A stretch of 64,000 bases of DNA. Source: Leptospiraceae bacterium (GTDB taxonomy: Bacteria; Spirochaetota; Leptospiria; Leptospirales; Leptospiraceae). Where the stretch lies: contig JADJSX010000006.1 of NCBI GenBank assembly GCA_016711485.1, positions 1 to 64,000 of the forward strand. Direction: 5' to 3'. Below the pieces are notes generated by a model. It was not told the origin of the DNA. It worked only from the letters and a program-made list of their open reading frames with translations, and ran no database searches. Shown here piece by piece: positions 53,325 to 62,226 of the stretch. Each line of letters starts with the position of its first letter. Within the stretch, counting starts at the first letter, position 1. Position numbers and translations under genes: made by a program.

Positions 53325-55976
53325 ATGGAAGAAAAAAAAGATAACAAATCAATCAAAGATAAACTTTTACAGGGTCAAGATTCGTCTCACAAAAAAATTG
53401 TGATTAAAAGAAAAGCTACTCCTGCAACTGAAACCACTGCATCAAATGTTTCTACGCCTCCAAAACCCAAAAAGGATTTGGATGTTTTAGTTAAAGAGGA
53501 AAATGAAAGACAACAAATGGCTCCAAAGCCATTTGTTAGGCCAACAGATGAATCAAATGCTAGAATCATTGTAAATAGAAATATTCCGGAAGAACCTAAA
53601 TCCCAAAATAAAGACGGGAAAGAAAAGACCAAGGAACAATCTGACTCACAATCTTCCTCTCAGAATGTTCAGGAACCTAAAAAGTATCCATCTTCTTATT
53701 CACAAAATCAGCAGCAAAATTATAACAACCCATCAAATCGGCCGAACGGTCCAGTTTATCCCGTTCGTTCTAGCGATAGAAATCCGATTGTATCTAGACC
53801 TCAAAAACCTCTCCCAGGCCAACAAACAAATAGAGATTCATCGCCAGGGAATCGTCCTCCTCGCCCGCAAGGAAATTACCAAGGGCAACAAGGAGCTGGA
53901 GGTAATAGACATTATCCTCCAAGGCCTTACCAAGGGAATCGCCCTCCAGGTCAGCAAGGAGCAGGGGGCAATCGTCCTTATCCTCCAAGACCGGGTGGAC
54001 CTGGTCAGGGTGGTGGACAAGCTGGTGGTTTTGGTCAAAATTCTTTAGATATTAATAAGGATTCAACTACCCCCGGATTAATTGTAAGCCGTAAAAGGAA
54101 TGTACCTGGAAGTGGCGGTTTTGATCGAAACAAAGATAAAAGCAATGACCGCTCTCAAGAAAATAGTAAATTCTTTAAGCAGATGTATAAGAAGCAACAA
54201 GGTATCCCAATGTCGGGAACCACAGTGCCTAAAGAAATCTCTATCATGGAAAATGTTCAAGTTGGAGAACTTGCCAAAAAGCTAAATCTCAAACCAGGCG
54301 ATGTAATTGCTAAACTCATGAAAATGGGTATGATGGTTACTATTAACAATGTTATCGATAGCGATACTGCAATCCTACTTGCAGATGAATATGGATGTTC
54401 TGTAAAAATTGTTTCTTTATATGAAGAAACAGTTATTCAAGAAGAAAAAGATACACCTGATGATTACATCAATCGTCCTCCTGTGGTTACTATCATGGGT
54501 CACGTTGACCACGGTAAAACAAAATTACTCGATACAATTCGTAAGAGTGCTGTTATTGATACAGAGTCCGGCGGAATCACACAACATATTGGTGCATACC
54601 AAGTGGCAACTCCTCGTGGAATTATTACCTTCTTAGATACTCCTGGTCACGAAGCTTTTACTTCTATGCGTGCTCGTGGAGCTTCTATAACGGATATTGT
54701 TGTATTAGTTGTTGCAGCGGATGATGGTATTAAACCGCAAACAATCGAAGCAATCAATCATGCGAAAGCTGCCGAAGTACCAATTATAGTTGCAATCAAT
54801 AAAATTGATCTTCCTTCTGCAAATGTGGATAAGGTTTACCAAGAATTAACAAATCTTGAGTTATTACCAGAAGAGTGGGGCGGTAAAACTATCGTATGTA
54901 AAATATCCGCTCGTGAAAATATAGGAATTGATAAACTACTTGAGATGATTTTGATCCAAGCAGAGATGTTGGTTCTCAAAGCAAATCCAAATCGAATTGC
55001 GAAGGGAACTATTATCGAAGCAAAATTAGATCCGGGTCGTGGAGCAGTGGCTACTGTTTTGATTCAAAACGGGACTTTAAAAATTGGAGATCCATTTTTG
55101 GCTGGAGTGCATTCAGGTCGTGTTCGTGCTATGTATAACGATCATGGACAACAAATTCAAGAAGCAGACCCATCATTTCCGGTACTTGTGACTGGTTTGG
55201 AAGCTGTTCCTGATGCAGGTGATCCGTTTGATGTTATCCGCGATGAGAAAGAAGCTAGAAATATTTCTCAACATCGTAAAGAATACCAACGTATTGGACA
55301 AGCAGCAACAGTTATTAAAGTAACCCTTGATAATATGAATGAAATCATATCTCAGGGTGGACTAAAAGAGCTAAAAATTATTATCAAAACAGACGTTCGT
55401 GGATCTGCGGAAGCAATCAAAGAATCTCTTGAAAAACTATCCACTGTCGATGTCAAACTCAATGTAATACATGCTGGAACTGGTGCGATTGTTGATACAG
55501 ATGTTATGTTAGCTTCTGCGTCGAATGCACTTGTAGTTGGATTCCATGTTCGTGCAAACCCAAGAACCTTAGCATTAGCAGAGAAAGAAGGTGTTCAAAT
55601 CAAATACTACAGTATTATTTATGATGTAGTAAATGAAATTAAAGCTGCAATGGAAGGATTACTCGAACCAGAAAAGATCGAGAAGAATGTTGGTAAACTC
55701 GAAATCCGAGATATATTCAAGATATCCAAAGTTGGAAATATTGCTGGTTGTATGGTTACATCCGGCAAAATTCAGAAAAACAATCTAATTCGCGTAGTGC
55801 GGGATAACGTTGTTATCTTCGATGGCAAGTTAAAATCTCTCAAGCGTGGTAAAGACGATGCTTCTGAAGTATTGACTGGATTCGAATGCGGTATCTTAGT
55901 AGATGGATTCAATGACTTTGTAGTCGGCGACGAAATCGAAGTCTATGAGATCAACTCCATAGCTAGGAAACTTTAA
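53325..55976 (+). CDS. infB: Translation initiation factor IF-2
   Basis: 883 residues. The GTPase that brings initiator tRNA to the 30S subunit. N-terminal extension (to about 300) is low-complexity, with Gly/Pro/Gln/Asn/Arg-rich repeats such as QGNRPPGQQGAGGNRPYPP. The G domain follows (GHVDHGKT; DTPGHEAF; NKIDLP; SAR), then domains II-IV. IF-2 N-terminal extensions vary widely; the Gly-Pro-rich type is a distinctive feature here. Confidence 0.97.
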   Translation: MEEKKDNKSIKDKLLQGQDSSHKKIVIKRKATPATETTASNVSTPPKPKKDLDVLVKEENERQQMAPKPFVRPTDESNARIIVNRNIPEEPKSQNKDGKEKTKEQSDSQSSSQNVQEPKKYPSSYSQNQQQNYNNPSNRPNGPVYPVRSSDRNPIVSRPQKPLPGQQTNRDSSPGNRPPRPQGNYQGQQGAGGNRHYPPRPYQGNRPPGQQGAGGNRPYPPRPGGPGQGGGQAGGFGQNSLDINKDSTTPGLIVSRKRNVPGSGGFDRNKDKSNDRSQENSKFFKQMYKKQQGIPMSGTTVPKEISIMENVQVGELAKKLNLKPGDVIAKLMKMGMMVTINNVIDSDTAILLADEYGCSVKIVSLYEETVIQEEKDTPDDYINRPPVVTIMGHVDHGKTKLLDTIRKSAVIDTESGGITQHIGAYQVATPRGIITFLDTPGHEAFTSMRARGASITDIVVLVVAADDGIKPQTIEAINHAKAAEVPIIVAINKIDLPSANVDKVYQELTNLELLPEEWGGKTIVCKISARENIGIDKLLEMILIQAEMLVLKANPNRIAKGTIIEAKLDPGRGAVATVLIQNGTLKIGDPFLAGVHSGRVRAMYNDHGQQIQEADPSFPVLVTGLEAVPDAGDPFDVIRDEKEARNISQHRKEYQRIGQAATVIKVTLDNMNEIISQGGLKELKIIIKTDVRGSAEAIKESLEKLSTVDVKLNVIHAGTGAIVDTDVMLASASNALVVGFHVRANPRTLALAEKEGVQIKYYSIIYDVVNEIKAAMEGLLEPEKIEKNVGKLEIRDIFKISKVGNIAGCMVTSGKIQKNNLIRVVRDNVVIFDGKLKSLKRGKDDASEVLTGFECGILVDGFNDFVVGDEIEVYEINSIARKL

Positions 55977-55982
55977 AAGACT

Positions 55983-56060
55983 ACCACCGATTAAGACGAT
56001 GAACACCGATGGGTTTTATAATCCATCATTTATAGGTGTCCATCGGTGTCCATCGGTGGT
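55983..56060. repeat. Palindromic element between infB and rbfA
   Basis: ACCACCGAT (55983-55991) and ACACCGATGG (56003-56012) face a tandem block at 56040-56060 made of CCATCGGTGT and CCATCGGTGGT. It folds into a strong hairpin with alternative pairings. It fills nearly the whole 98-base gap within the operon and likely affects processing or translation of the downstream genes. Confidence 0.65.
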
Positions 56061-56074
56061 GAAAATCCTTCACC

Positions 56075-56494
56075 ATGAACGAAACTCGCAAGAAAAAAAT
56101 CGAATCCGAAATTGTAAAATCAATCGCAAAATTGATAGTATCCGGTAAACTAAAAGATCCAAGGATTGGAATTGTATCAGTTCATAGAGCTGAGCTTTCT
56201 AGTGATATGACTAGTGTAAAAGTATGGGTTACTTCTTATACAGATGAAAAGGGAAAACGATCTCTTTTAAATGCACTTAAAAATGCAAAAGGATTTTTTC
56301 AACATATTCTTGCAGAGGAATTAAAACTTCGAAATACTCCCCGAATTTTATTTGTGTGGGACGAAGATTATATTAAATCACTTGAGATGAACAATTTTAT
56401 TGATAATCTTCCTCCAATTCGTAATTACCAAGCAGAAATGGAAGGATTACACCAAAGCGACTTACCAGAAAAGAAAGAGGAACTAAAGGATTAA
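56075..56494 (+). CDS. rbfA: Ribosome-binding factor A
   Basis: 139 residues. Helps mature the 16S 5' end, especially in the cold. Pattern: KIESEIVKSIAKLIVSGKLKD, GIVSVHRAELSSDMTSVKVWV and LRNTPRILFVWDE. Its stop overlaps the apparent truB start at 56490. Confidence 0.92.
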   Translation: MNETRKKKIESEIVKSIAKLIVSGKLKDPRIGIVSVHRAELSSDMTSVKVWVTSYTDEKGKRSLLNALKNAKGFFQHILAEELKLRNTPRILFVWDEDYIKSLEMNNFIDNLPPIRNYQAEMEGLHQSDLPEKKEELKD

Positions 56495-57383
56495 ATCAGG
56501 ATTTTATTTAGTTCATAAACCAGCAGGTATAACATCCTCCGATGTGGTTTTGAAAATCAAAAAAAACAAAAAACCAATCAAAATTGGTCATACAGGTACT
56601 TTGGATAAAGCGGCTGAAGGACTATTGATTTTACCTTTTGGAGAATACACTTCCTTTTCTAGTGTATTTTTAGAAGAGAATAAAGGGTATATTGCGAAAG
56701 TTCAATTTGGAAAAAATACTGATTCTGGAGATAGGGACGGAAATACGATAGACGAAAGAAGTCCTCAGGAAGTAATTAATTTTTTCGAACAAAATCTGGA
56801 CAAAATCAAAGAAGAAATTTTAAAAATAAAAAATACTAAATCCCAAGTCCCTCCTGCGATTTCAGCACTTAAAGTTGGTGGAGTAAGACAATCTTCCTTA
56901 TTTCGAGATGGAATTGAATTTGAATCTGTTAGTCGACCCATGGAAATTTATAGTTTGGAATATCGAAACTTAACAGAAACTGGATTCGAAATGAGTTTAA
57001 AAGTAAGTTCAGGAACCTATATTCGAAAGATAATTATGGATTTAGGGGATATACTTAATTTTCCAATGTACATGGAAAGTTTAGTTCGGACATCGATTGG
57101 AAAAAATACGGTTGATCAAGCTCTATCTTTAGAGGATGTAATTTTTCCAGATTCAAAATTTTATACTCTCGAAGAAATGATTTCATTTCCTTGGATTAAT
57201 TTAAATGCAACTGAAACAAAGACTGTTCGTCATGGTGGGTATGTTGCCATTGGAGAAATCGAGGGAGATTTTTTGTTGAGAGATGTAGATGGAAAACTTC
57301 TAGCATGGTGTTCTACAAAGGAAAAGAAAGCTCATTTACCGTATAAATATTTGAAAGTTTTTTATAATCCAGATGAAATTTAG
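56490..57383 (+). CDS. truB: tRNA pseudouridine-55 synthase, apparent AUU start
   Basis: 297 residues from ATT 56490. Makes pseudouridine at U55 in the T-loop. The essential first motif FYLVHKPAGITSSDVVLKIK lies upstream of the first conventional start (GTG 56544), which would remove it. The only in-frame position between an upstream stop (TAA, 56484-56486) and the motif that fits a ribosome-binding site is ATT 56490, 8 bases after GAGGA. The catalytic Asp is in GHTGTLDKAAEGL, and KSQVPPAISALKVGG and SGTYIRKII follow. It overlaps the rbfA stop (ATTAA), so it is probably coupled. Confidence 0.9.
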   Translation: MKSGFYLVHKPAGITSSDVVLKIKKNKKPIKIGHTGTLDKAAEGLLILPFGEYTSFSSVFLEENKGYIAKVQFGKNTDSGDRDGNTIDERSPQEVINFFEQNLDKIKEEILKIKNTKSQVPPAISALKVGGVRQSSLFRDGIEFESVSRPMEIYSLEYRNLTETGFEMSLKVSSGTYIRKIIMDLGDILNFPMYMESLVRTSIGKNTVDQALSLEDVIFPDSKFYTLEEMISFPWINLNATETKTVRHGGYVAIGEIEGDFLLRDVDGKLLAWCSTKEKKAHLPYKYLKVFYNPDEI

Positions 57384-57393
57384 TTTATCAATA

Positions 57394-57416
57394 AGACCAT
57401 GTAAATAACTTGGTCT
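57394..57416 (+). promoter_or_regulatory. Hairpin in the truB-rpsO gap
   Basis: AGACCA (57394-57399) and TGGTCT (57411-57416) with an 11-base loop, 24 bases before the rpsO ATG. A position where S15 autoregulatory or RNase-cleavage structures are commonly found; not further identified. Confidence 0.35.
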
Positions 57417-57440
57417 ACAATAGAAGAATAATAACGTAAT

Positions 57441-57707
57441 ATGATAACAACAGAAATTAAAAAAACAATCATCACTGACTTCCAGCAAAAAGCTGGGGAC
57501 ACTGGCTCACCTGAAGTGCAAATTGCTCTTTTAAATAGTAGAATCAATGATTTAAACATTCATTTTTCTACTCATAAAAAAGATCACCTATCTCGCAGGG
57601 GATTACTAAAGCTTGTTAGCCAGAGAAAGAAAATGCTGGACTACTTAAAATCTAAAAATCTTGAAAGATACAGAGAATTAATCAAGAGACTTGGATTGAG
57701 AAAGTAA
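57441..57707 (+). CDS. rpsO: 30S ribosomal protein S15
   Basis: 88 residues, the usual length. Shows the conserved QKAGDTGSPEVQIALL, the His-Lys-Lys-Asp block (THKKDHLSRRGLLKLVSQRKK) and a YRELIKRLGLRK end. Binds 16S rRNA early in 30S assembly. Lies between truB and pnp. Confidence 0.97.
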   Translation: MITTEIKKTIITDFQQKAGDTGSPEVQIALLNSRINDLNIHFSTHKKDHLSRRGLLKLVSQRKKMLDYLKSKNLERYRELIKRLGLRK

Positions 57708-57720
57708 TTCAGGATTAACT

Positions 57721-59820
57721 ATGACATACAAACACAATTTAAACTTTGACAGGGAAGCCATATCCTTAGAGTCCGGAAATTGGGCAAAACAAGCAGATGG
57801 TAGTGTAGTATACCGAATAGGTAACTTAGTAATGTTAGCCACTGTCTGCGCTGTAGACGATACAAAAGACGGACAGGATTTTTTCCCACTGACTTGCGAA
57901 TACACTGAAAAAATGTATTCCGTTGGTCGAATTCCTGGCGGATACATAAAACGTGAAAGCAAACCTTCCGAATACGAAGTTCTACTTTCGCGTATCATTG
58001 ATAGACCAATTCGTCCTATGTTTCCAGAAGGATACTTCTGTGAAGTTCAATTAATTGTGACTGTACTTTCTGCGGATAAGAATATATCTACCGCAGGTCA
58101 CGCAATTTGTGCTGCAAGTGCCGCATTGATGGTTTCCGATATTCCATTTCACGGTCCTTTAGCAGGAGTTCGAGTAGGAAGAATTGACGGTAAATTAGTA
58201 TATAACCCCGAGAACGATATCATAGCAAAATCGGATATGGACATTATTGTTGCTGGTACTATTGATTCAATTGTAATGATCGAAGGGGAATGTAAAGAAC
58301 TGAGTAATCACGATTTACTCGATGCACTAAAATTTGCGCATGACTACATCAAAGCATCAGTAACTTTTCAATCTGAATTTGCAAAAATTGTCAACAAACC
58401 TAAAAAAGAAATCAAACTCAAAATTAAAGACGAAAGTTTATTTAAAAAAGTTAGAGAATATTCGATTGAAAAAATATCATTAGCAAATCGTAATTCTGAC
58501 AAATCTGCAAGATCGAAAGGAATTTCTGATGCAAATGCAGAGACGATAGCGTATTTTAAAGAACAAAATCTATCCGATTCCGAAATCAAAGAAGTAAAAA
58601 ACTTTTTACATGAAGTAGAAGCAGAAGTAGTTCGGGATTTAATTTTCAAAGAAGGGATTAGAGCTGACGGAAGAAAACTAGAAGAAGTCAGAGATATTTC
58701 TTGTGAATTAAATGTATTACCCGGAGCACATGGATCGGCTGTATTTACACGTGGACAAACTCAATCACTTGGAGTCGTAACACTTGGAACAGGATCAGAT
58801 AACCAACGTTATGAGACAATTGAAGGGCAAAAAGAAAAAAACTTTATGTTACATTATAACTTTCCGGCTTATTCTGTTGGAGAAGTTAAACGTTCGGGAA
58901 GCCCTGGGCGTAGAGAAATTGGACATGGAAATTTAGCGGAAAGAGCACTCAAAGCAGTTCTGCCTAAATTCACTGATTTCCCATACGTTATACGTATTGT
59001 TTCAGAAATTTTAGAATCTAATGGTTCTAGCTCTATGGCATCTGTATGCAGTGGATCACTAGCTATGATGTCTGGTGGGGTGCCACTTAAAGCAGCTGTT
59101 TCTGGAGTTGCAATGGGACTCATTACTTCGCCTAACAAAGAGTTTGCGATACTAACCGATATTGCAGGCATTGAAGATCATTTTGGAGATATGGATTTTA
59201 AGTTAGCGGGAACTCGTAAAGGAATCACTGCTTTCCAAATGGACTTGAAGATAACAGGCGTTGGCCTTGATGTATTGGAAAAAGCGATTGCGCAAGCAGA
59301 ACGTGGACGTACACATATTTTAAATGAAATGGAAAAATCAATTACTCAATCTGCCGCTGAACTTTCTAAAACTGCTCCTCGAATCACTATCAAAATGATT
59401 CCAAAGGATAGAATTGGAGAATTGATTGGTCCAGGTGGAAAAAATATTCGCTCTATTATTGAACAAAGTAAAGCTGATATCAATATTGATGATGATGGAA
59501 AAGTTACAATTTCTAGTCCAGATGCAGAATCTTCTCAAAAAGCTCTCGATATTATTGAGGGTATGTTCGCAGAAGTGGAAGTTGGAAAAATATACGAAGG
59601 TAAAGTTAAACGTATCACTGACTTTGGTGCATTCGTAGAAATTCTTCCTGGAAAAGAAGGCCTATGCCATATTTCTAAACTTGATTCTAAAAGAGTCAAC
59701 GCAGTTAGAGATGTAATTTCGGAAGGTGAAATTATCCGTGTTAAAGTTTTAGGTGTAGACAGACAAGGAAAAATGGATCTTTCTCGCAAAGATGCGATGG
59801 CACAGGAAAATCATTCCTGA
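57721..59820 (+). CDS. pnp: Polynucleotide phosphorylase
   Basis: 699 residues. Phosphate-dependent 3'-5' RNA decay. Two RNase-PH domains (the first with FFPLTCEYTEKMYSVGRIPGG; the second with GADGRK-like IRADGRKLEEVRDI, FTRGQTQSLGVVTLGT and LILES-type VSEILESNGSSSMASVCSG), then KH (IGELIGPGGKNIRSI) and S1 (YEGKVKRITDFGAFVEILPG). Follows rpsO after 13 bases, the usual pairing. Confidence 0.97.
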   Translation: MTYKHNLNFDREAISLESGNWAKQADGSVVYRIGNLVMLATVCAVDDTKDGQDFFPLTCEYTEKMYSVGRIPGGYIKRESKPSEYEVLLSRIIDRPIRPMFPEGYFCEVQLIVTVLSADKNISTAGHAICAASAALMVSDIPFHGPLAGVRVGRIDGKLVYNPENDIIAKSDMDIIVAGTIDSIVMIEGECKELSNHDLLDALKFAHDYIKASVTFQSEFAKIVNKPKKEIKLKIKDESLFKKVREYSIEKISLANRNSDKSARSKGISDANAETIAYFKEQNLSDSEIKEVKNFLHEVEAEVVRDLIFKEGIRADGRKLEEVRDISCELNVLPGAHGSAVFTRGQTQSLGVVTLGTGSDNQRYETIEGQKEKNFMLHYNFPAYSVGEVKRSGSPGRREIGHGNLAERALKAVLPKFTDFPYVIRIVSEILESNGSSSMASVCSGSLAMMSGGVPLKAAVSGVAMGLITSPNKEFAILTDIAGIEDHFGDMDFKLAGTRKGITAFQMDLKITGVGLDVLEKAIAQAERGRTHILNEMEKSITQSAAELSKTAPRITIKMIPKDRIGELIGPGGKNIRSIIEQSKADINIDDDGKVTISSPDAESSQKALDIIEGMFAEVEVGKIYEGKVKRITDFGAFVEILPGKEGLCHISKLDSKRVNAVRDVISEGEIIRVKVLGVDRQGKMDLSRKDAMAQENHS

Positions 59821-59823
59821 TAA

Positions 59824-61092
59824 ATGAACCTAAGGCTAAACAAGAGTAAACTCTCTAACGGTCTAACGGTTTTATTTCAGCCTGTACCCAATGCTACCAA
59901 TGTTTCCATTGGTCTTTGGGTACAGATTGGCTCTAGATATGAGAATGAATCTGAAAAAGGTTACACTCATTTTTTAGAGCATATGCTTTTTAAAGGTACC
60001 GAAAAAAGAACTTCCAAAAAACAAGCAGAAGATATTGAGAGAGTAGGCGGTTTTTTTAATGCGGTTACGTCTCGTGAGTATACTTACTATTATGTGACAG
60101 TTGCTTCTTCTGAGATTGAACTAGGTTTCGATATTCTATCGGATATGGTATTTCAACCTCTTTTAAAACAGGAAGATATCCAAAACGAAGCAAATGTAAT
60201 TTTAGAAGAATTAAAAAGTTACGAAGACAGTCCAGACGATTATGTTTATGATCAATACTTCAAAAATATTTTTAAAAATCATCCTTTAGGACAAGATATT
60301 ATTGGAACTCGTGAGTCAGTAGCGGGTGTAACTTCTGATTCAATTCGAGCCTATTATAAAAAGCATTATATTCCAGGTAGAATGGTTTTATCCATAGCTG
60401 GAGATTTTTCAAACGAATTAATCGATGAATTATCAGGGAGATTTTTTAATGTTCCGGTTACTGGTTCGTTAGCTCCACTTACAAATGATCCAGTTGAAAA
60501 ATCTTTTAGTGTTCATTTCATTAAAAGAAATTTAGAACAAGTAAATTTTCTTTTGGGAGCAGAAGGATTTCCACGTGATTTTAAAACTGCAGTTCGGCTC
60601 AATGTAATTTCTACAATTTTTGGCGGAGGAATGTCTTCACGGTTATTTCAAAAAATAAGAGAAGATAAAGGACTTTGTTATAGTATTAGTTCGTTTCCTT
60701 CCTCTTATTTAGATACGGGGATAATGAATATTAACTGTGGAACTTCTAAAGATAAACTTTTGCAATCTGTGGATTCTATTTTGGAAGAAATTCGACTTTT
60801 AAAAAAGGACGGGTTTTCGCAGGATGAACTGACATTCGCAAAAGGAAATCAAAAAGGTGGACTTGCAATTGGCTATGAGATTCCAGAACATAGAATGAGT
60901 GATGTTGCGATGCAAGAGATTTACTTTGGAACGTTTTATGGATATCAGGATAGACTTGATGAGTTATTTTCTGTTACTCTAGACGAAATAAATAATCTTG
61001 TACAAAATATTTTTTCTATAGATCAAATGCATTTTACTGGAATCGGAAATATTTCAAAGTCTGACATAAAAAAAATACAAACCAAAATATAA
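59824..61092 (+). CDS. M16-family zinc peptidase
   Basis: 422 residues. The metal-binding HxxEH is in THFLEHMLFKG and the downstream Glu is in NVILEELKSYEDSPDD. The second half (YVKIRE-type RLFQKIREDKGLCYSISSF) shows the inactive paired domain. Resembles bacterial mitochondrial-processing-peptidase-like enzymes, commonly placed after pnp. It starts 3 bases after pnp and ends 3 bases before dut. Confidence 0.93.
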   Translation: MNLRLNKSKLSNGLTVLFQPVPNATNVSIGLWVQIGSRYENESEKGYTHFLEHMLFKGTEKRTSKKQAEDIERVGGFFNAVTSREYTYYYVTVASSEIELGFDILSDMVFQPLLKQEDIQNEANVILEELKSYEDSPDDYVYDQYFKNIFKNHPLGQDIIGTRESVAGVTSDSIRAYYKKHYIPGRMVLSIAGDFSNELIDELSGRFFNVPVTGSLAPLTNDPVEKSFSVHFIKRNLEQVNFLLGAEGFPRDFKTAVRLNVISTIFGGGMSSRLFQKIREDKGLCYSISSFPSSYLDTGIMNINCGTSKDKLLQSVDSILEEIRLLKKDGFSQDELTFAKGNQKGGLAIGYEIPEHRMSDVAMQEIYFGTFYGYQDRLDELFSVTLDEINNLVQNIFSIDQMHFTGIGNISKSDIKKIQTKI

Positions 61093-61095
61093 ATT

Positions 61096-61548
61096 ATGGA
61101 AGAAGTAAAAATCAAAGTACAAAAGTTTTTTCCGGACGTAAAATTGCCCGAGAAAAAAACTCCAGGAGCTGCTGCAATGGATGTAGCTGCATATTGTCCG
61201 AAAGCAAATATTCTAATTGAAGTAGGGCAAACAGTCCTTATTCCCACAGGGTTCTGTTTAGAAATCCCAGAAGGGTATTTTGTAGAAATACGACCTCGCT
61301 CTGGATTTTCTTCAAAGGAAAACATTCTAATTCCTAATTCTCCGGGTACTATTGACTCTGATTATCGAGGACAAGTATTTGTTCCATTATTTAATCTAAG
61401 TAAATCTCCTTTTACTGTAACCAATGGACTTCGTATTGCGCAAATGCTTGTTTGCCGATCAATTGGGATAAACTGGACACTAGTCGACGAAATATCTCTG
61501 AACACAGAACGTGGTGCTGGTGGATTTGGTTCAACAGGAAACAGTTAA
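61096..61548 (+). CDS. dut: dUTP diphosphatase
   Basis: 150 residues, trimeric dUTPase. All five motifs appear: AAMDVAAY, the phosphate loop RPRSGFSSKE, NSPGTIDSDYRGQV, LRIAQML and the C-terminal P-loop-like RGAGGFGSTG. Hydrolyses dUTP to dUMP. Final gene of the block that starts at rimP. Followed by a weak stem-loop at 61577-61605. Confidence 0.95.
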   Translation: MEEVKIKVQKFFPDVKLPEKKTPGAAAMDVAAYCPKANILIEVGQTVLIPTGFCLEIPEGYFVEIRPRSGFSSKENILIPNSPGTIDSDYRGQVFVPLFNLSKSPFTVTNGLRIAQMLVCRSIGINWTLVDEISLNTERGAGGFGSTGNS

Positions 61549-61576
61549 ATTCTTATAGTAGGGTATTGCCGAAAAA

Positions 61577-61605
61577 TTACAAACCAATTGAGTTTAAGTT
61601 TGTAA
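61577..61605 (+). terminator. Possible stem-loop after dut
   Basis: TTACAAAC (61577-61584) and GTTTGTAA (61598-61605), 13-base loop. A/T-rich and without a T run, so only a weak candidate for the operon end. Confidence 0.3.
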
Positions 61606-61648
61606 ATAATCAGGCAAGATGACGTGAATGGAAAATCAAAAAAACCGA

Positions 61649-61676
61649 TTGACACAACATTTCCTTTACATAAGGT
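61649..61676 (+). promoter_or_regulatory. Possible promoter of the Spo0M-like gene
   Basis: A perfect TTGACA (61649-61654) followed after 16 bases by TAAGGT (61671-61676), a poor -10. Listed because the -35 is exact and the following gene stands alone. Confidence 0.3.
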
Positions 61677-61708
61677 AAATACACAAATAAAGGGGTGTAA
61701 TAAATAAT

Positions 61709-62110
61709 ATGAGTATTTTAGATTCTTTAAAAAGTATAGTGGGCTCTGGCGCACCAAAAGTGGACGTGAAGCTTTTTAAAACACAAGCATCCATGCAAGA
61801 AAGTGTAAAAGGACTAACTACAATTACGGGTGGCGAGTATCCTGTTACAATTGAAAAAGTTATTCTTTATGTATTAACGACGGAAGAATTGAAAGACCAA
61901 GGTAAAACAAAAGAATCAGACGAAAAAGTAGGGATACTTACTATCAATGATTATGTGCTCGAACCAAAAGAAGTTATTACAATTCCTTTTCAAATGAAAA
62001 TTCCAAAGGACAACTTGATTACGTCATCCGCAATCAAACATTATGTAAAAGTATTAATTGAAATTAAAGGGCAGAATGTTTTTGGAACTAGCGAAATTAC
62101 CATAGCCTAA
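61709..62110 (+). CDS. Spo0M-like (arrestin-fold) protein, single domain
   Basis: 133 residues, matching the N-terminal half of Spo0M-type proteins: VDVKLFKTQASMQESVKG, TITGGEYPVTIEKVILYVL, EVITIPFQMKIPKDNLIT and KHYVKVLIEI. The full proteins in Bacillus are about 250 residues, so this is a short version. Spo0M family members are cytoplasmic regulators whose mechanism is not settled. Confidence 0.75.
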   Translation: MSILDSLKSIVGSGAPKVDVKLFKTQASMQESVKGLTTITGGEYPVTIEKVILYVLTTEELKDQGKTKESDEKVGILTINDYVLEPKEVITIPFQMKIPKDNLITSSAIKHYVKVLIEIKGQNVFGTSEITIA

Positions 62111-62226
62111 TAAATATATGGTATTCCACTTGATTTTTTCATTTCGGAGTCACCGTAAACTTAGCGTAAGTTAAATATGAATTATCCAGTTTACAAAAAA
62201 AATTTGTATAAAATATCTATTGAATC

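Noticed and set aside
62140..62185. Further copy of the hairpin-ended repeat
   Set aside because: TCACCGTAAACTTAGCGTAAG resembles the end sequence only loosely and has no core; too weak to list.
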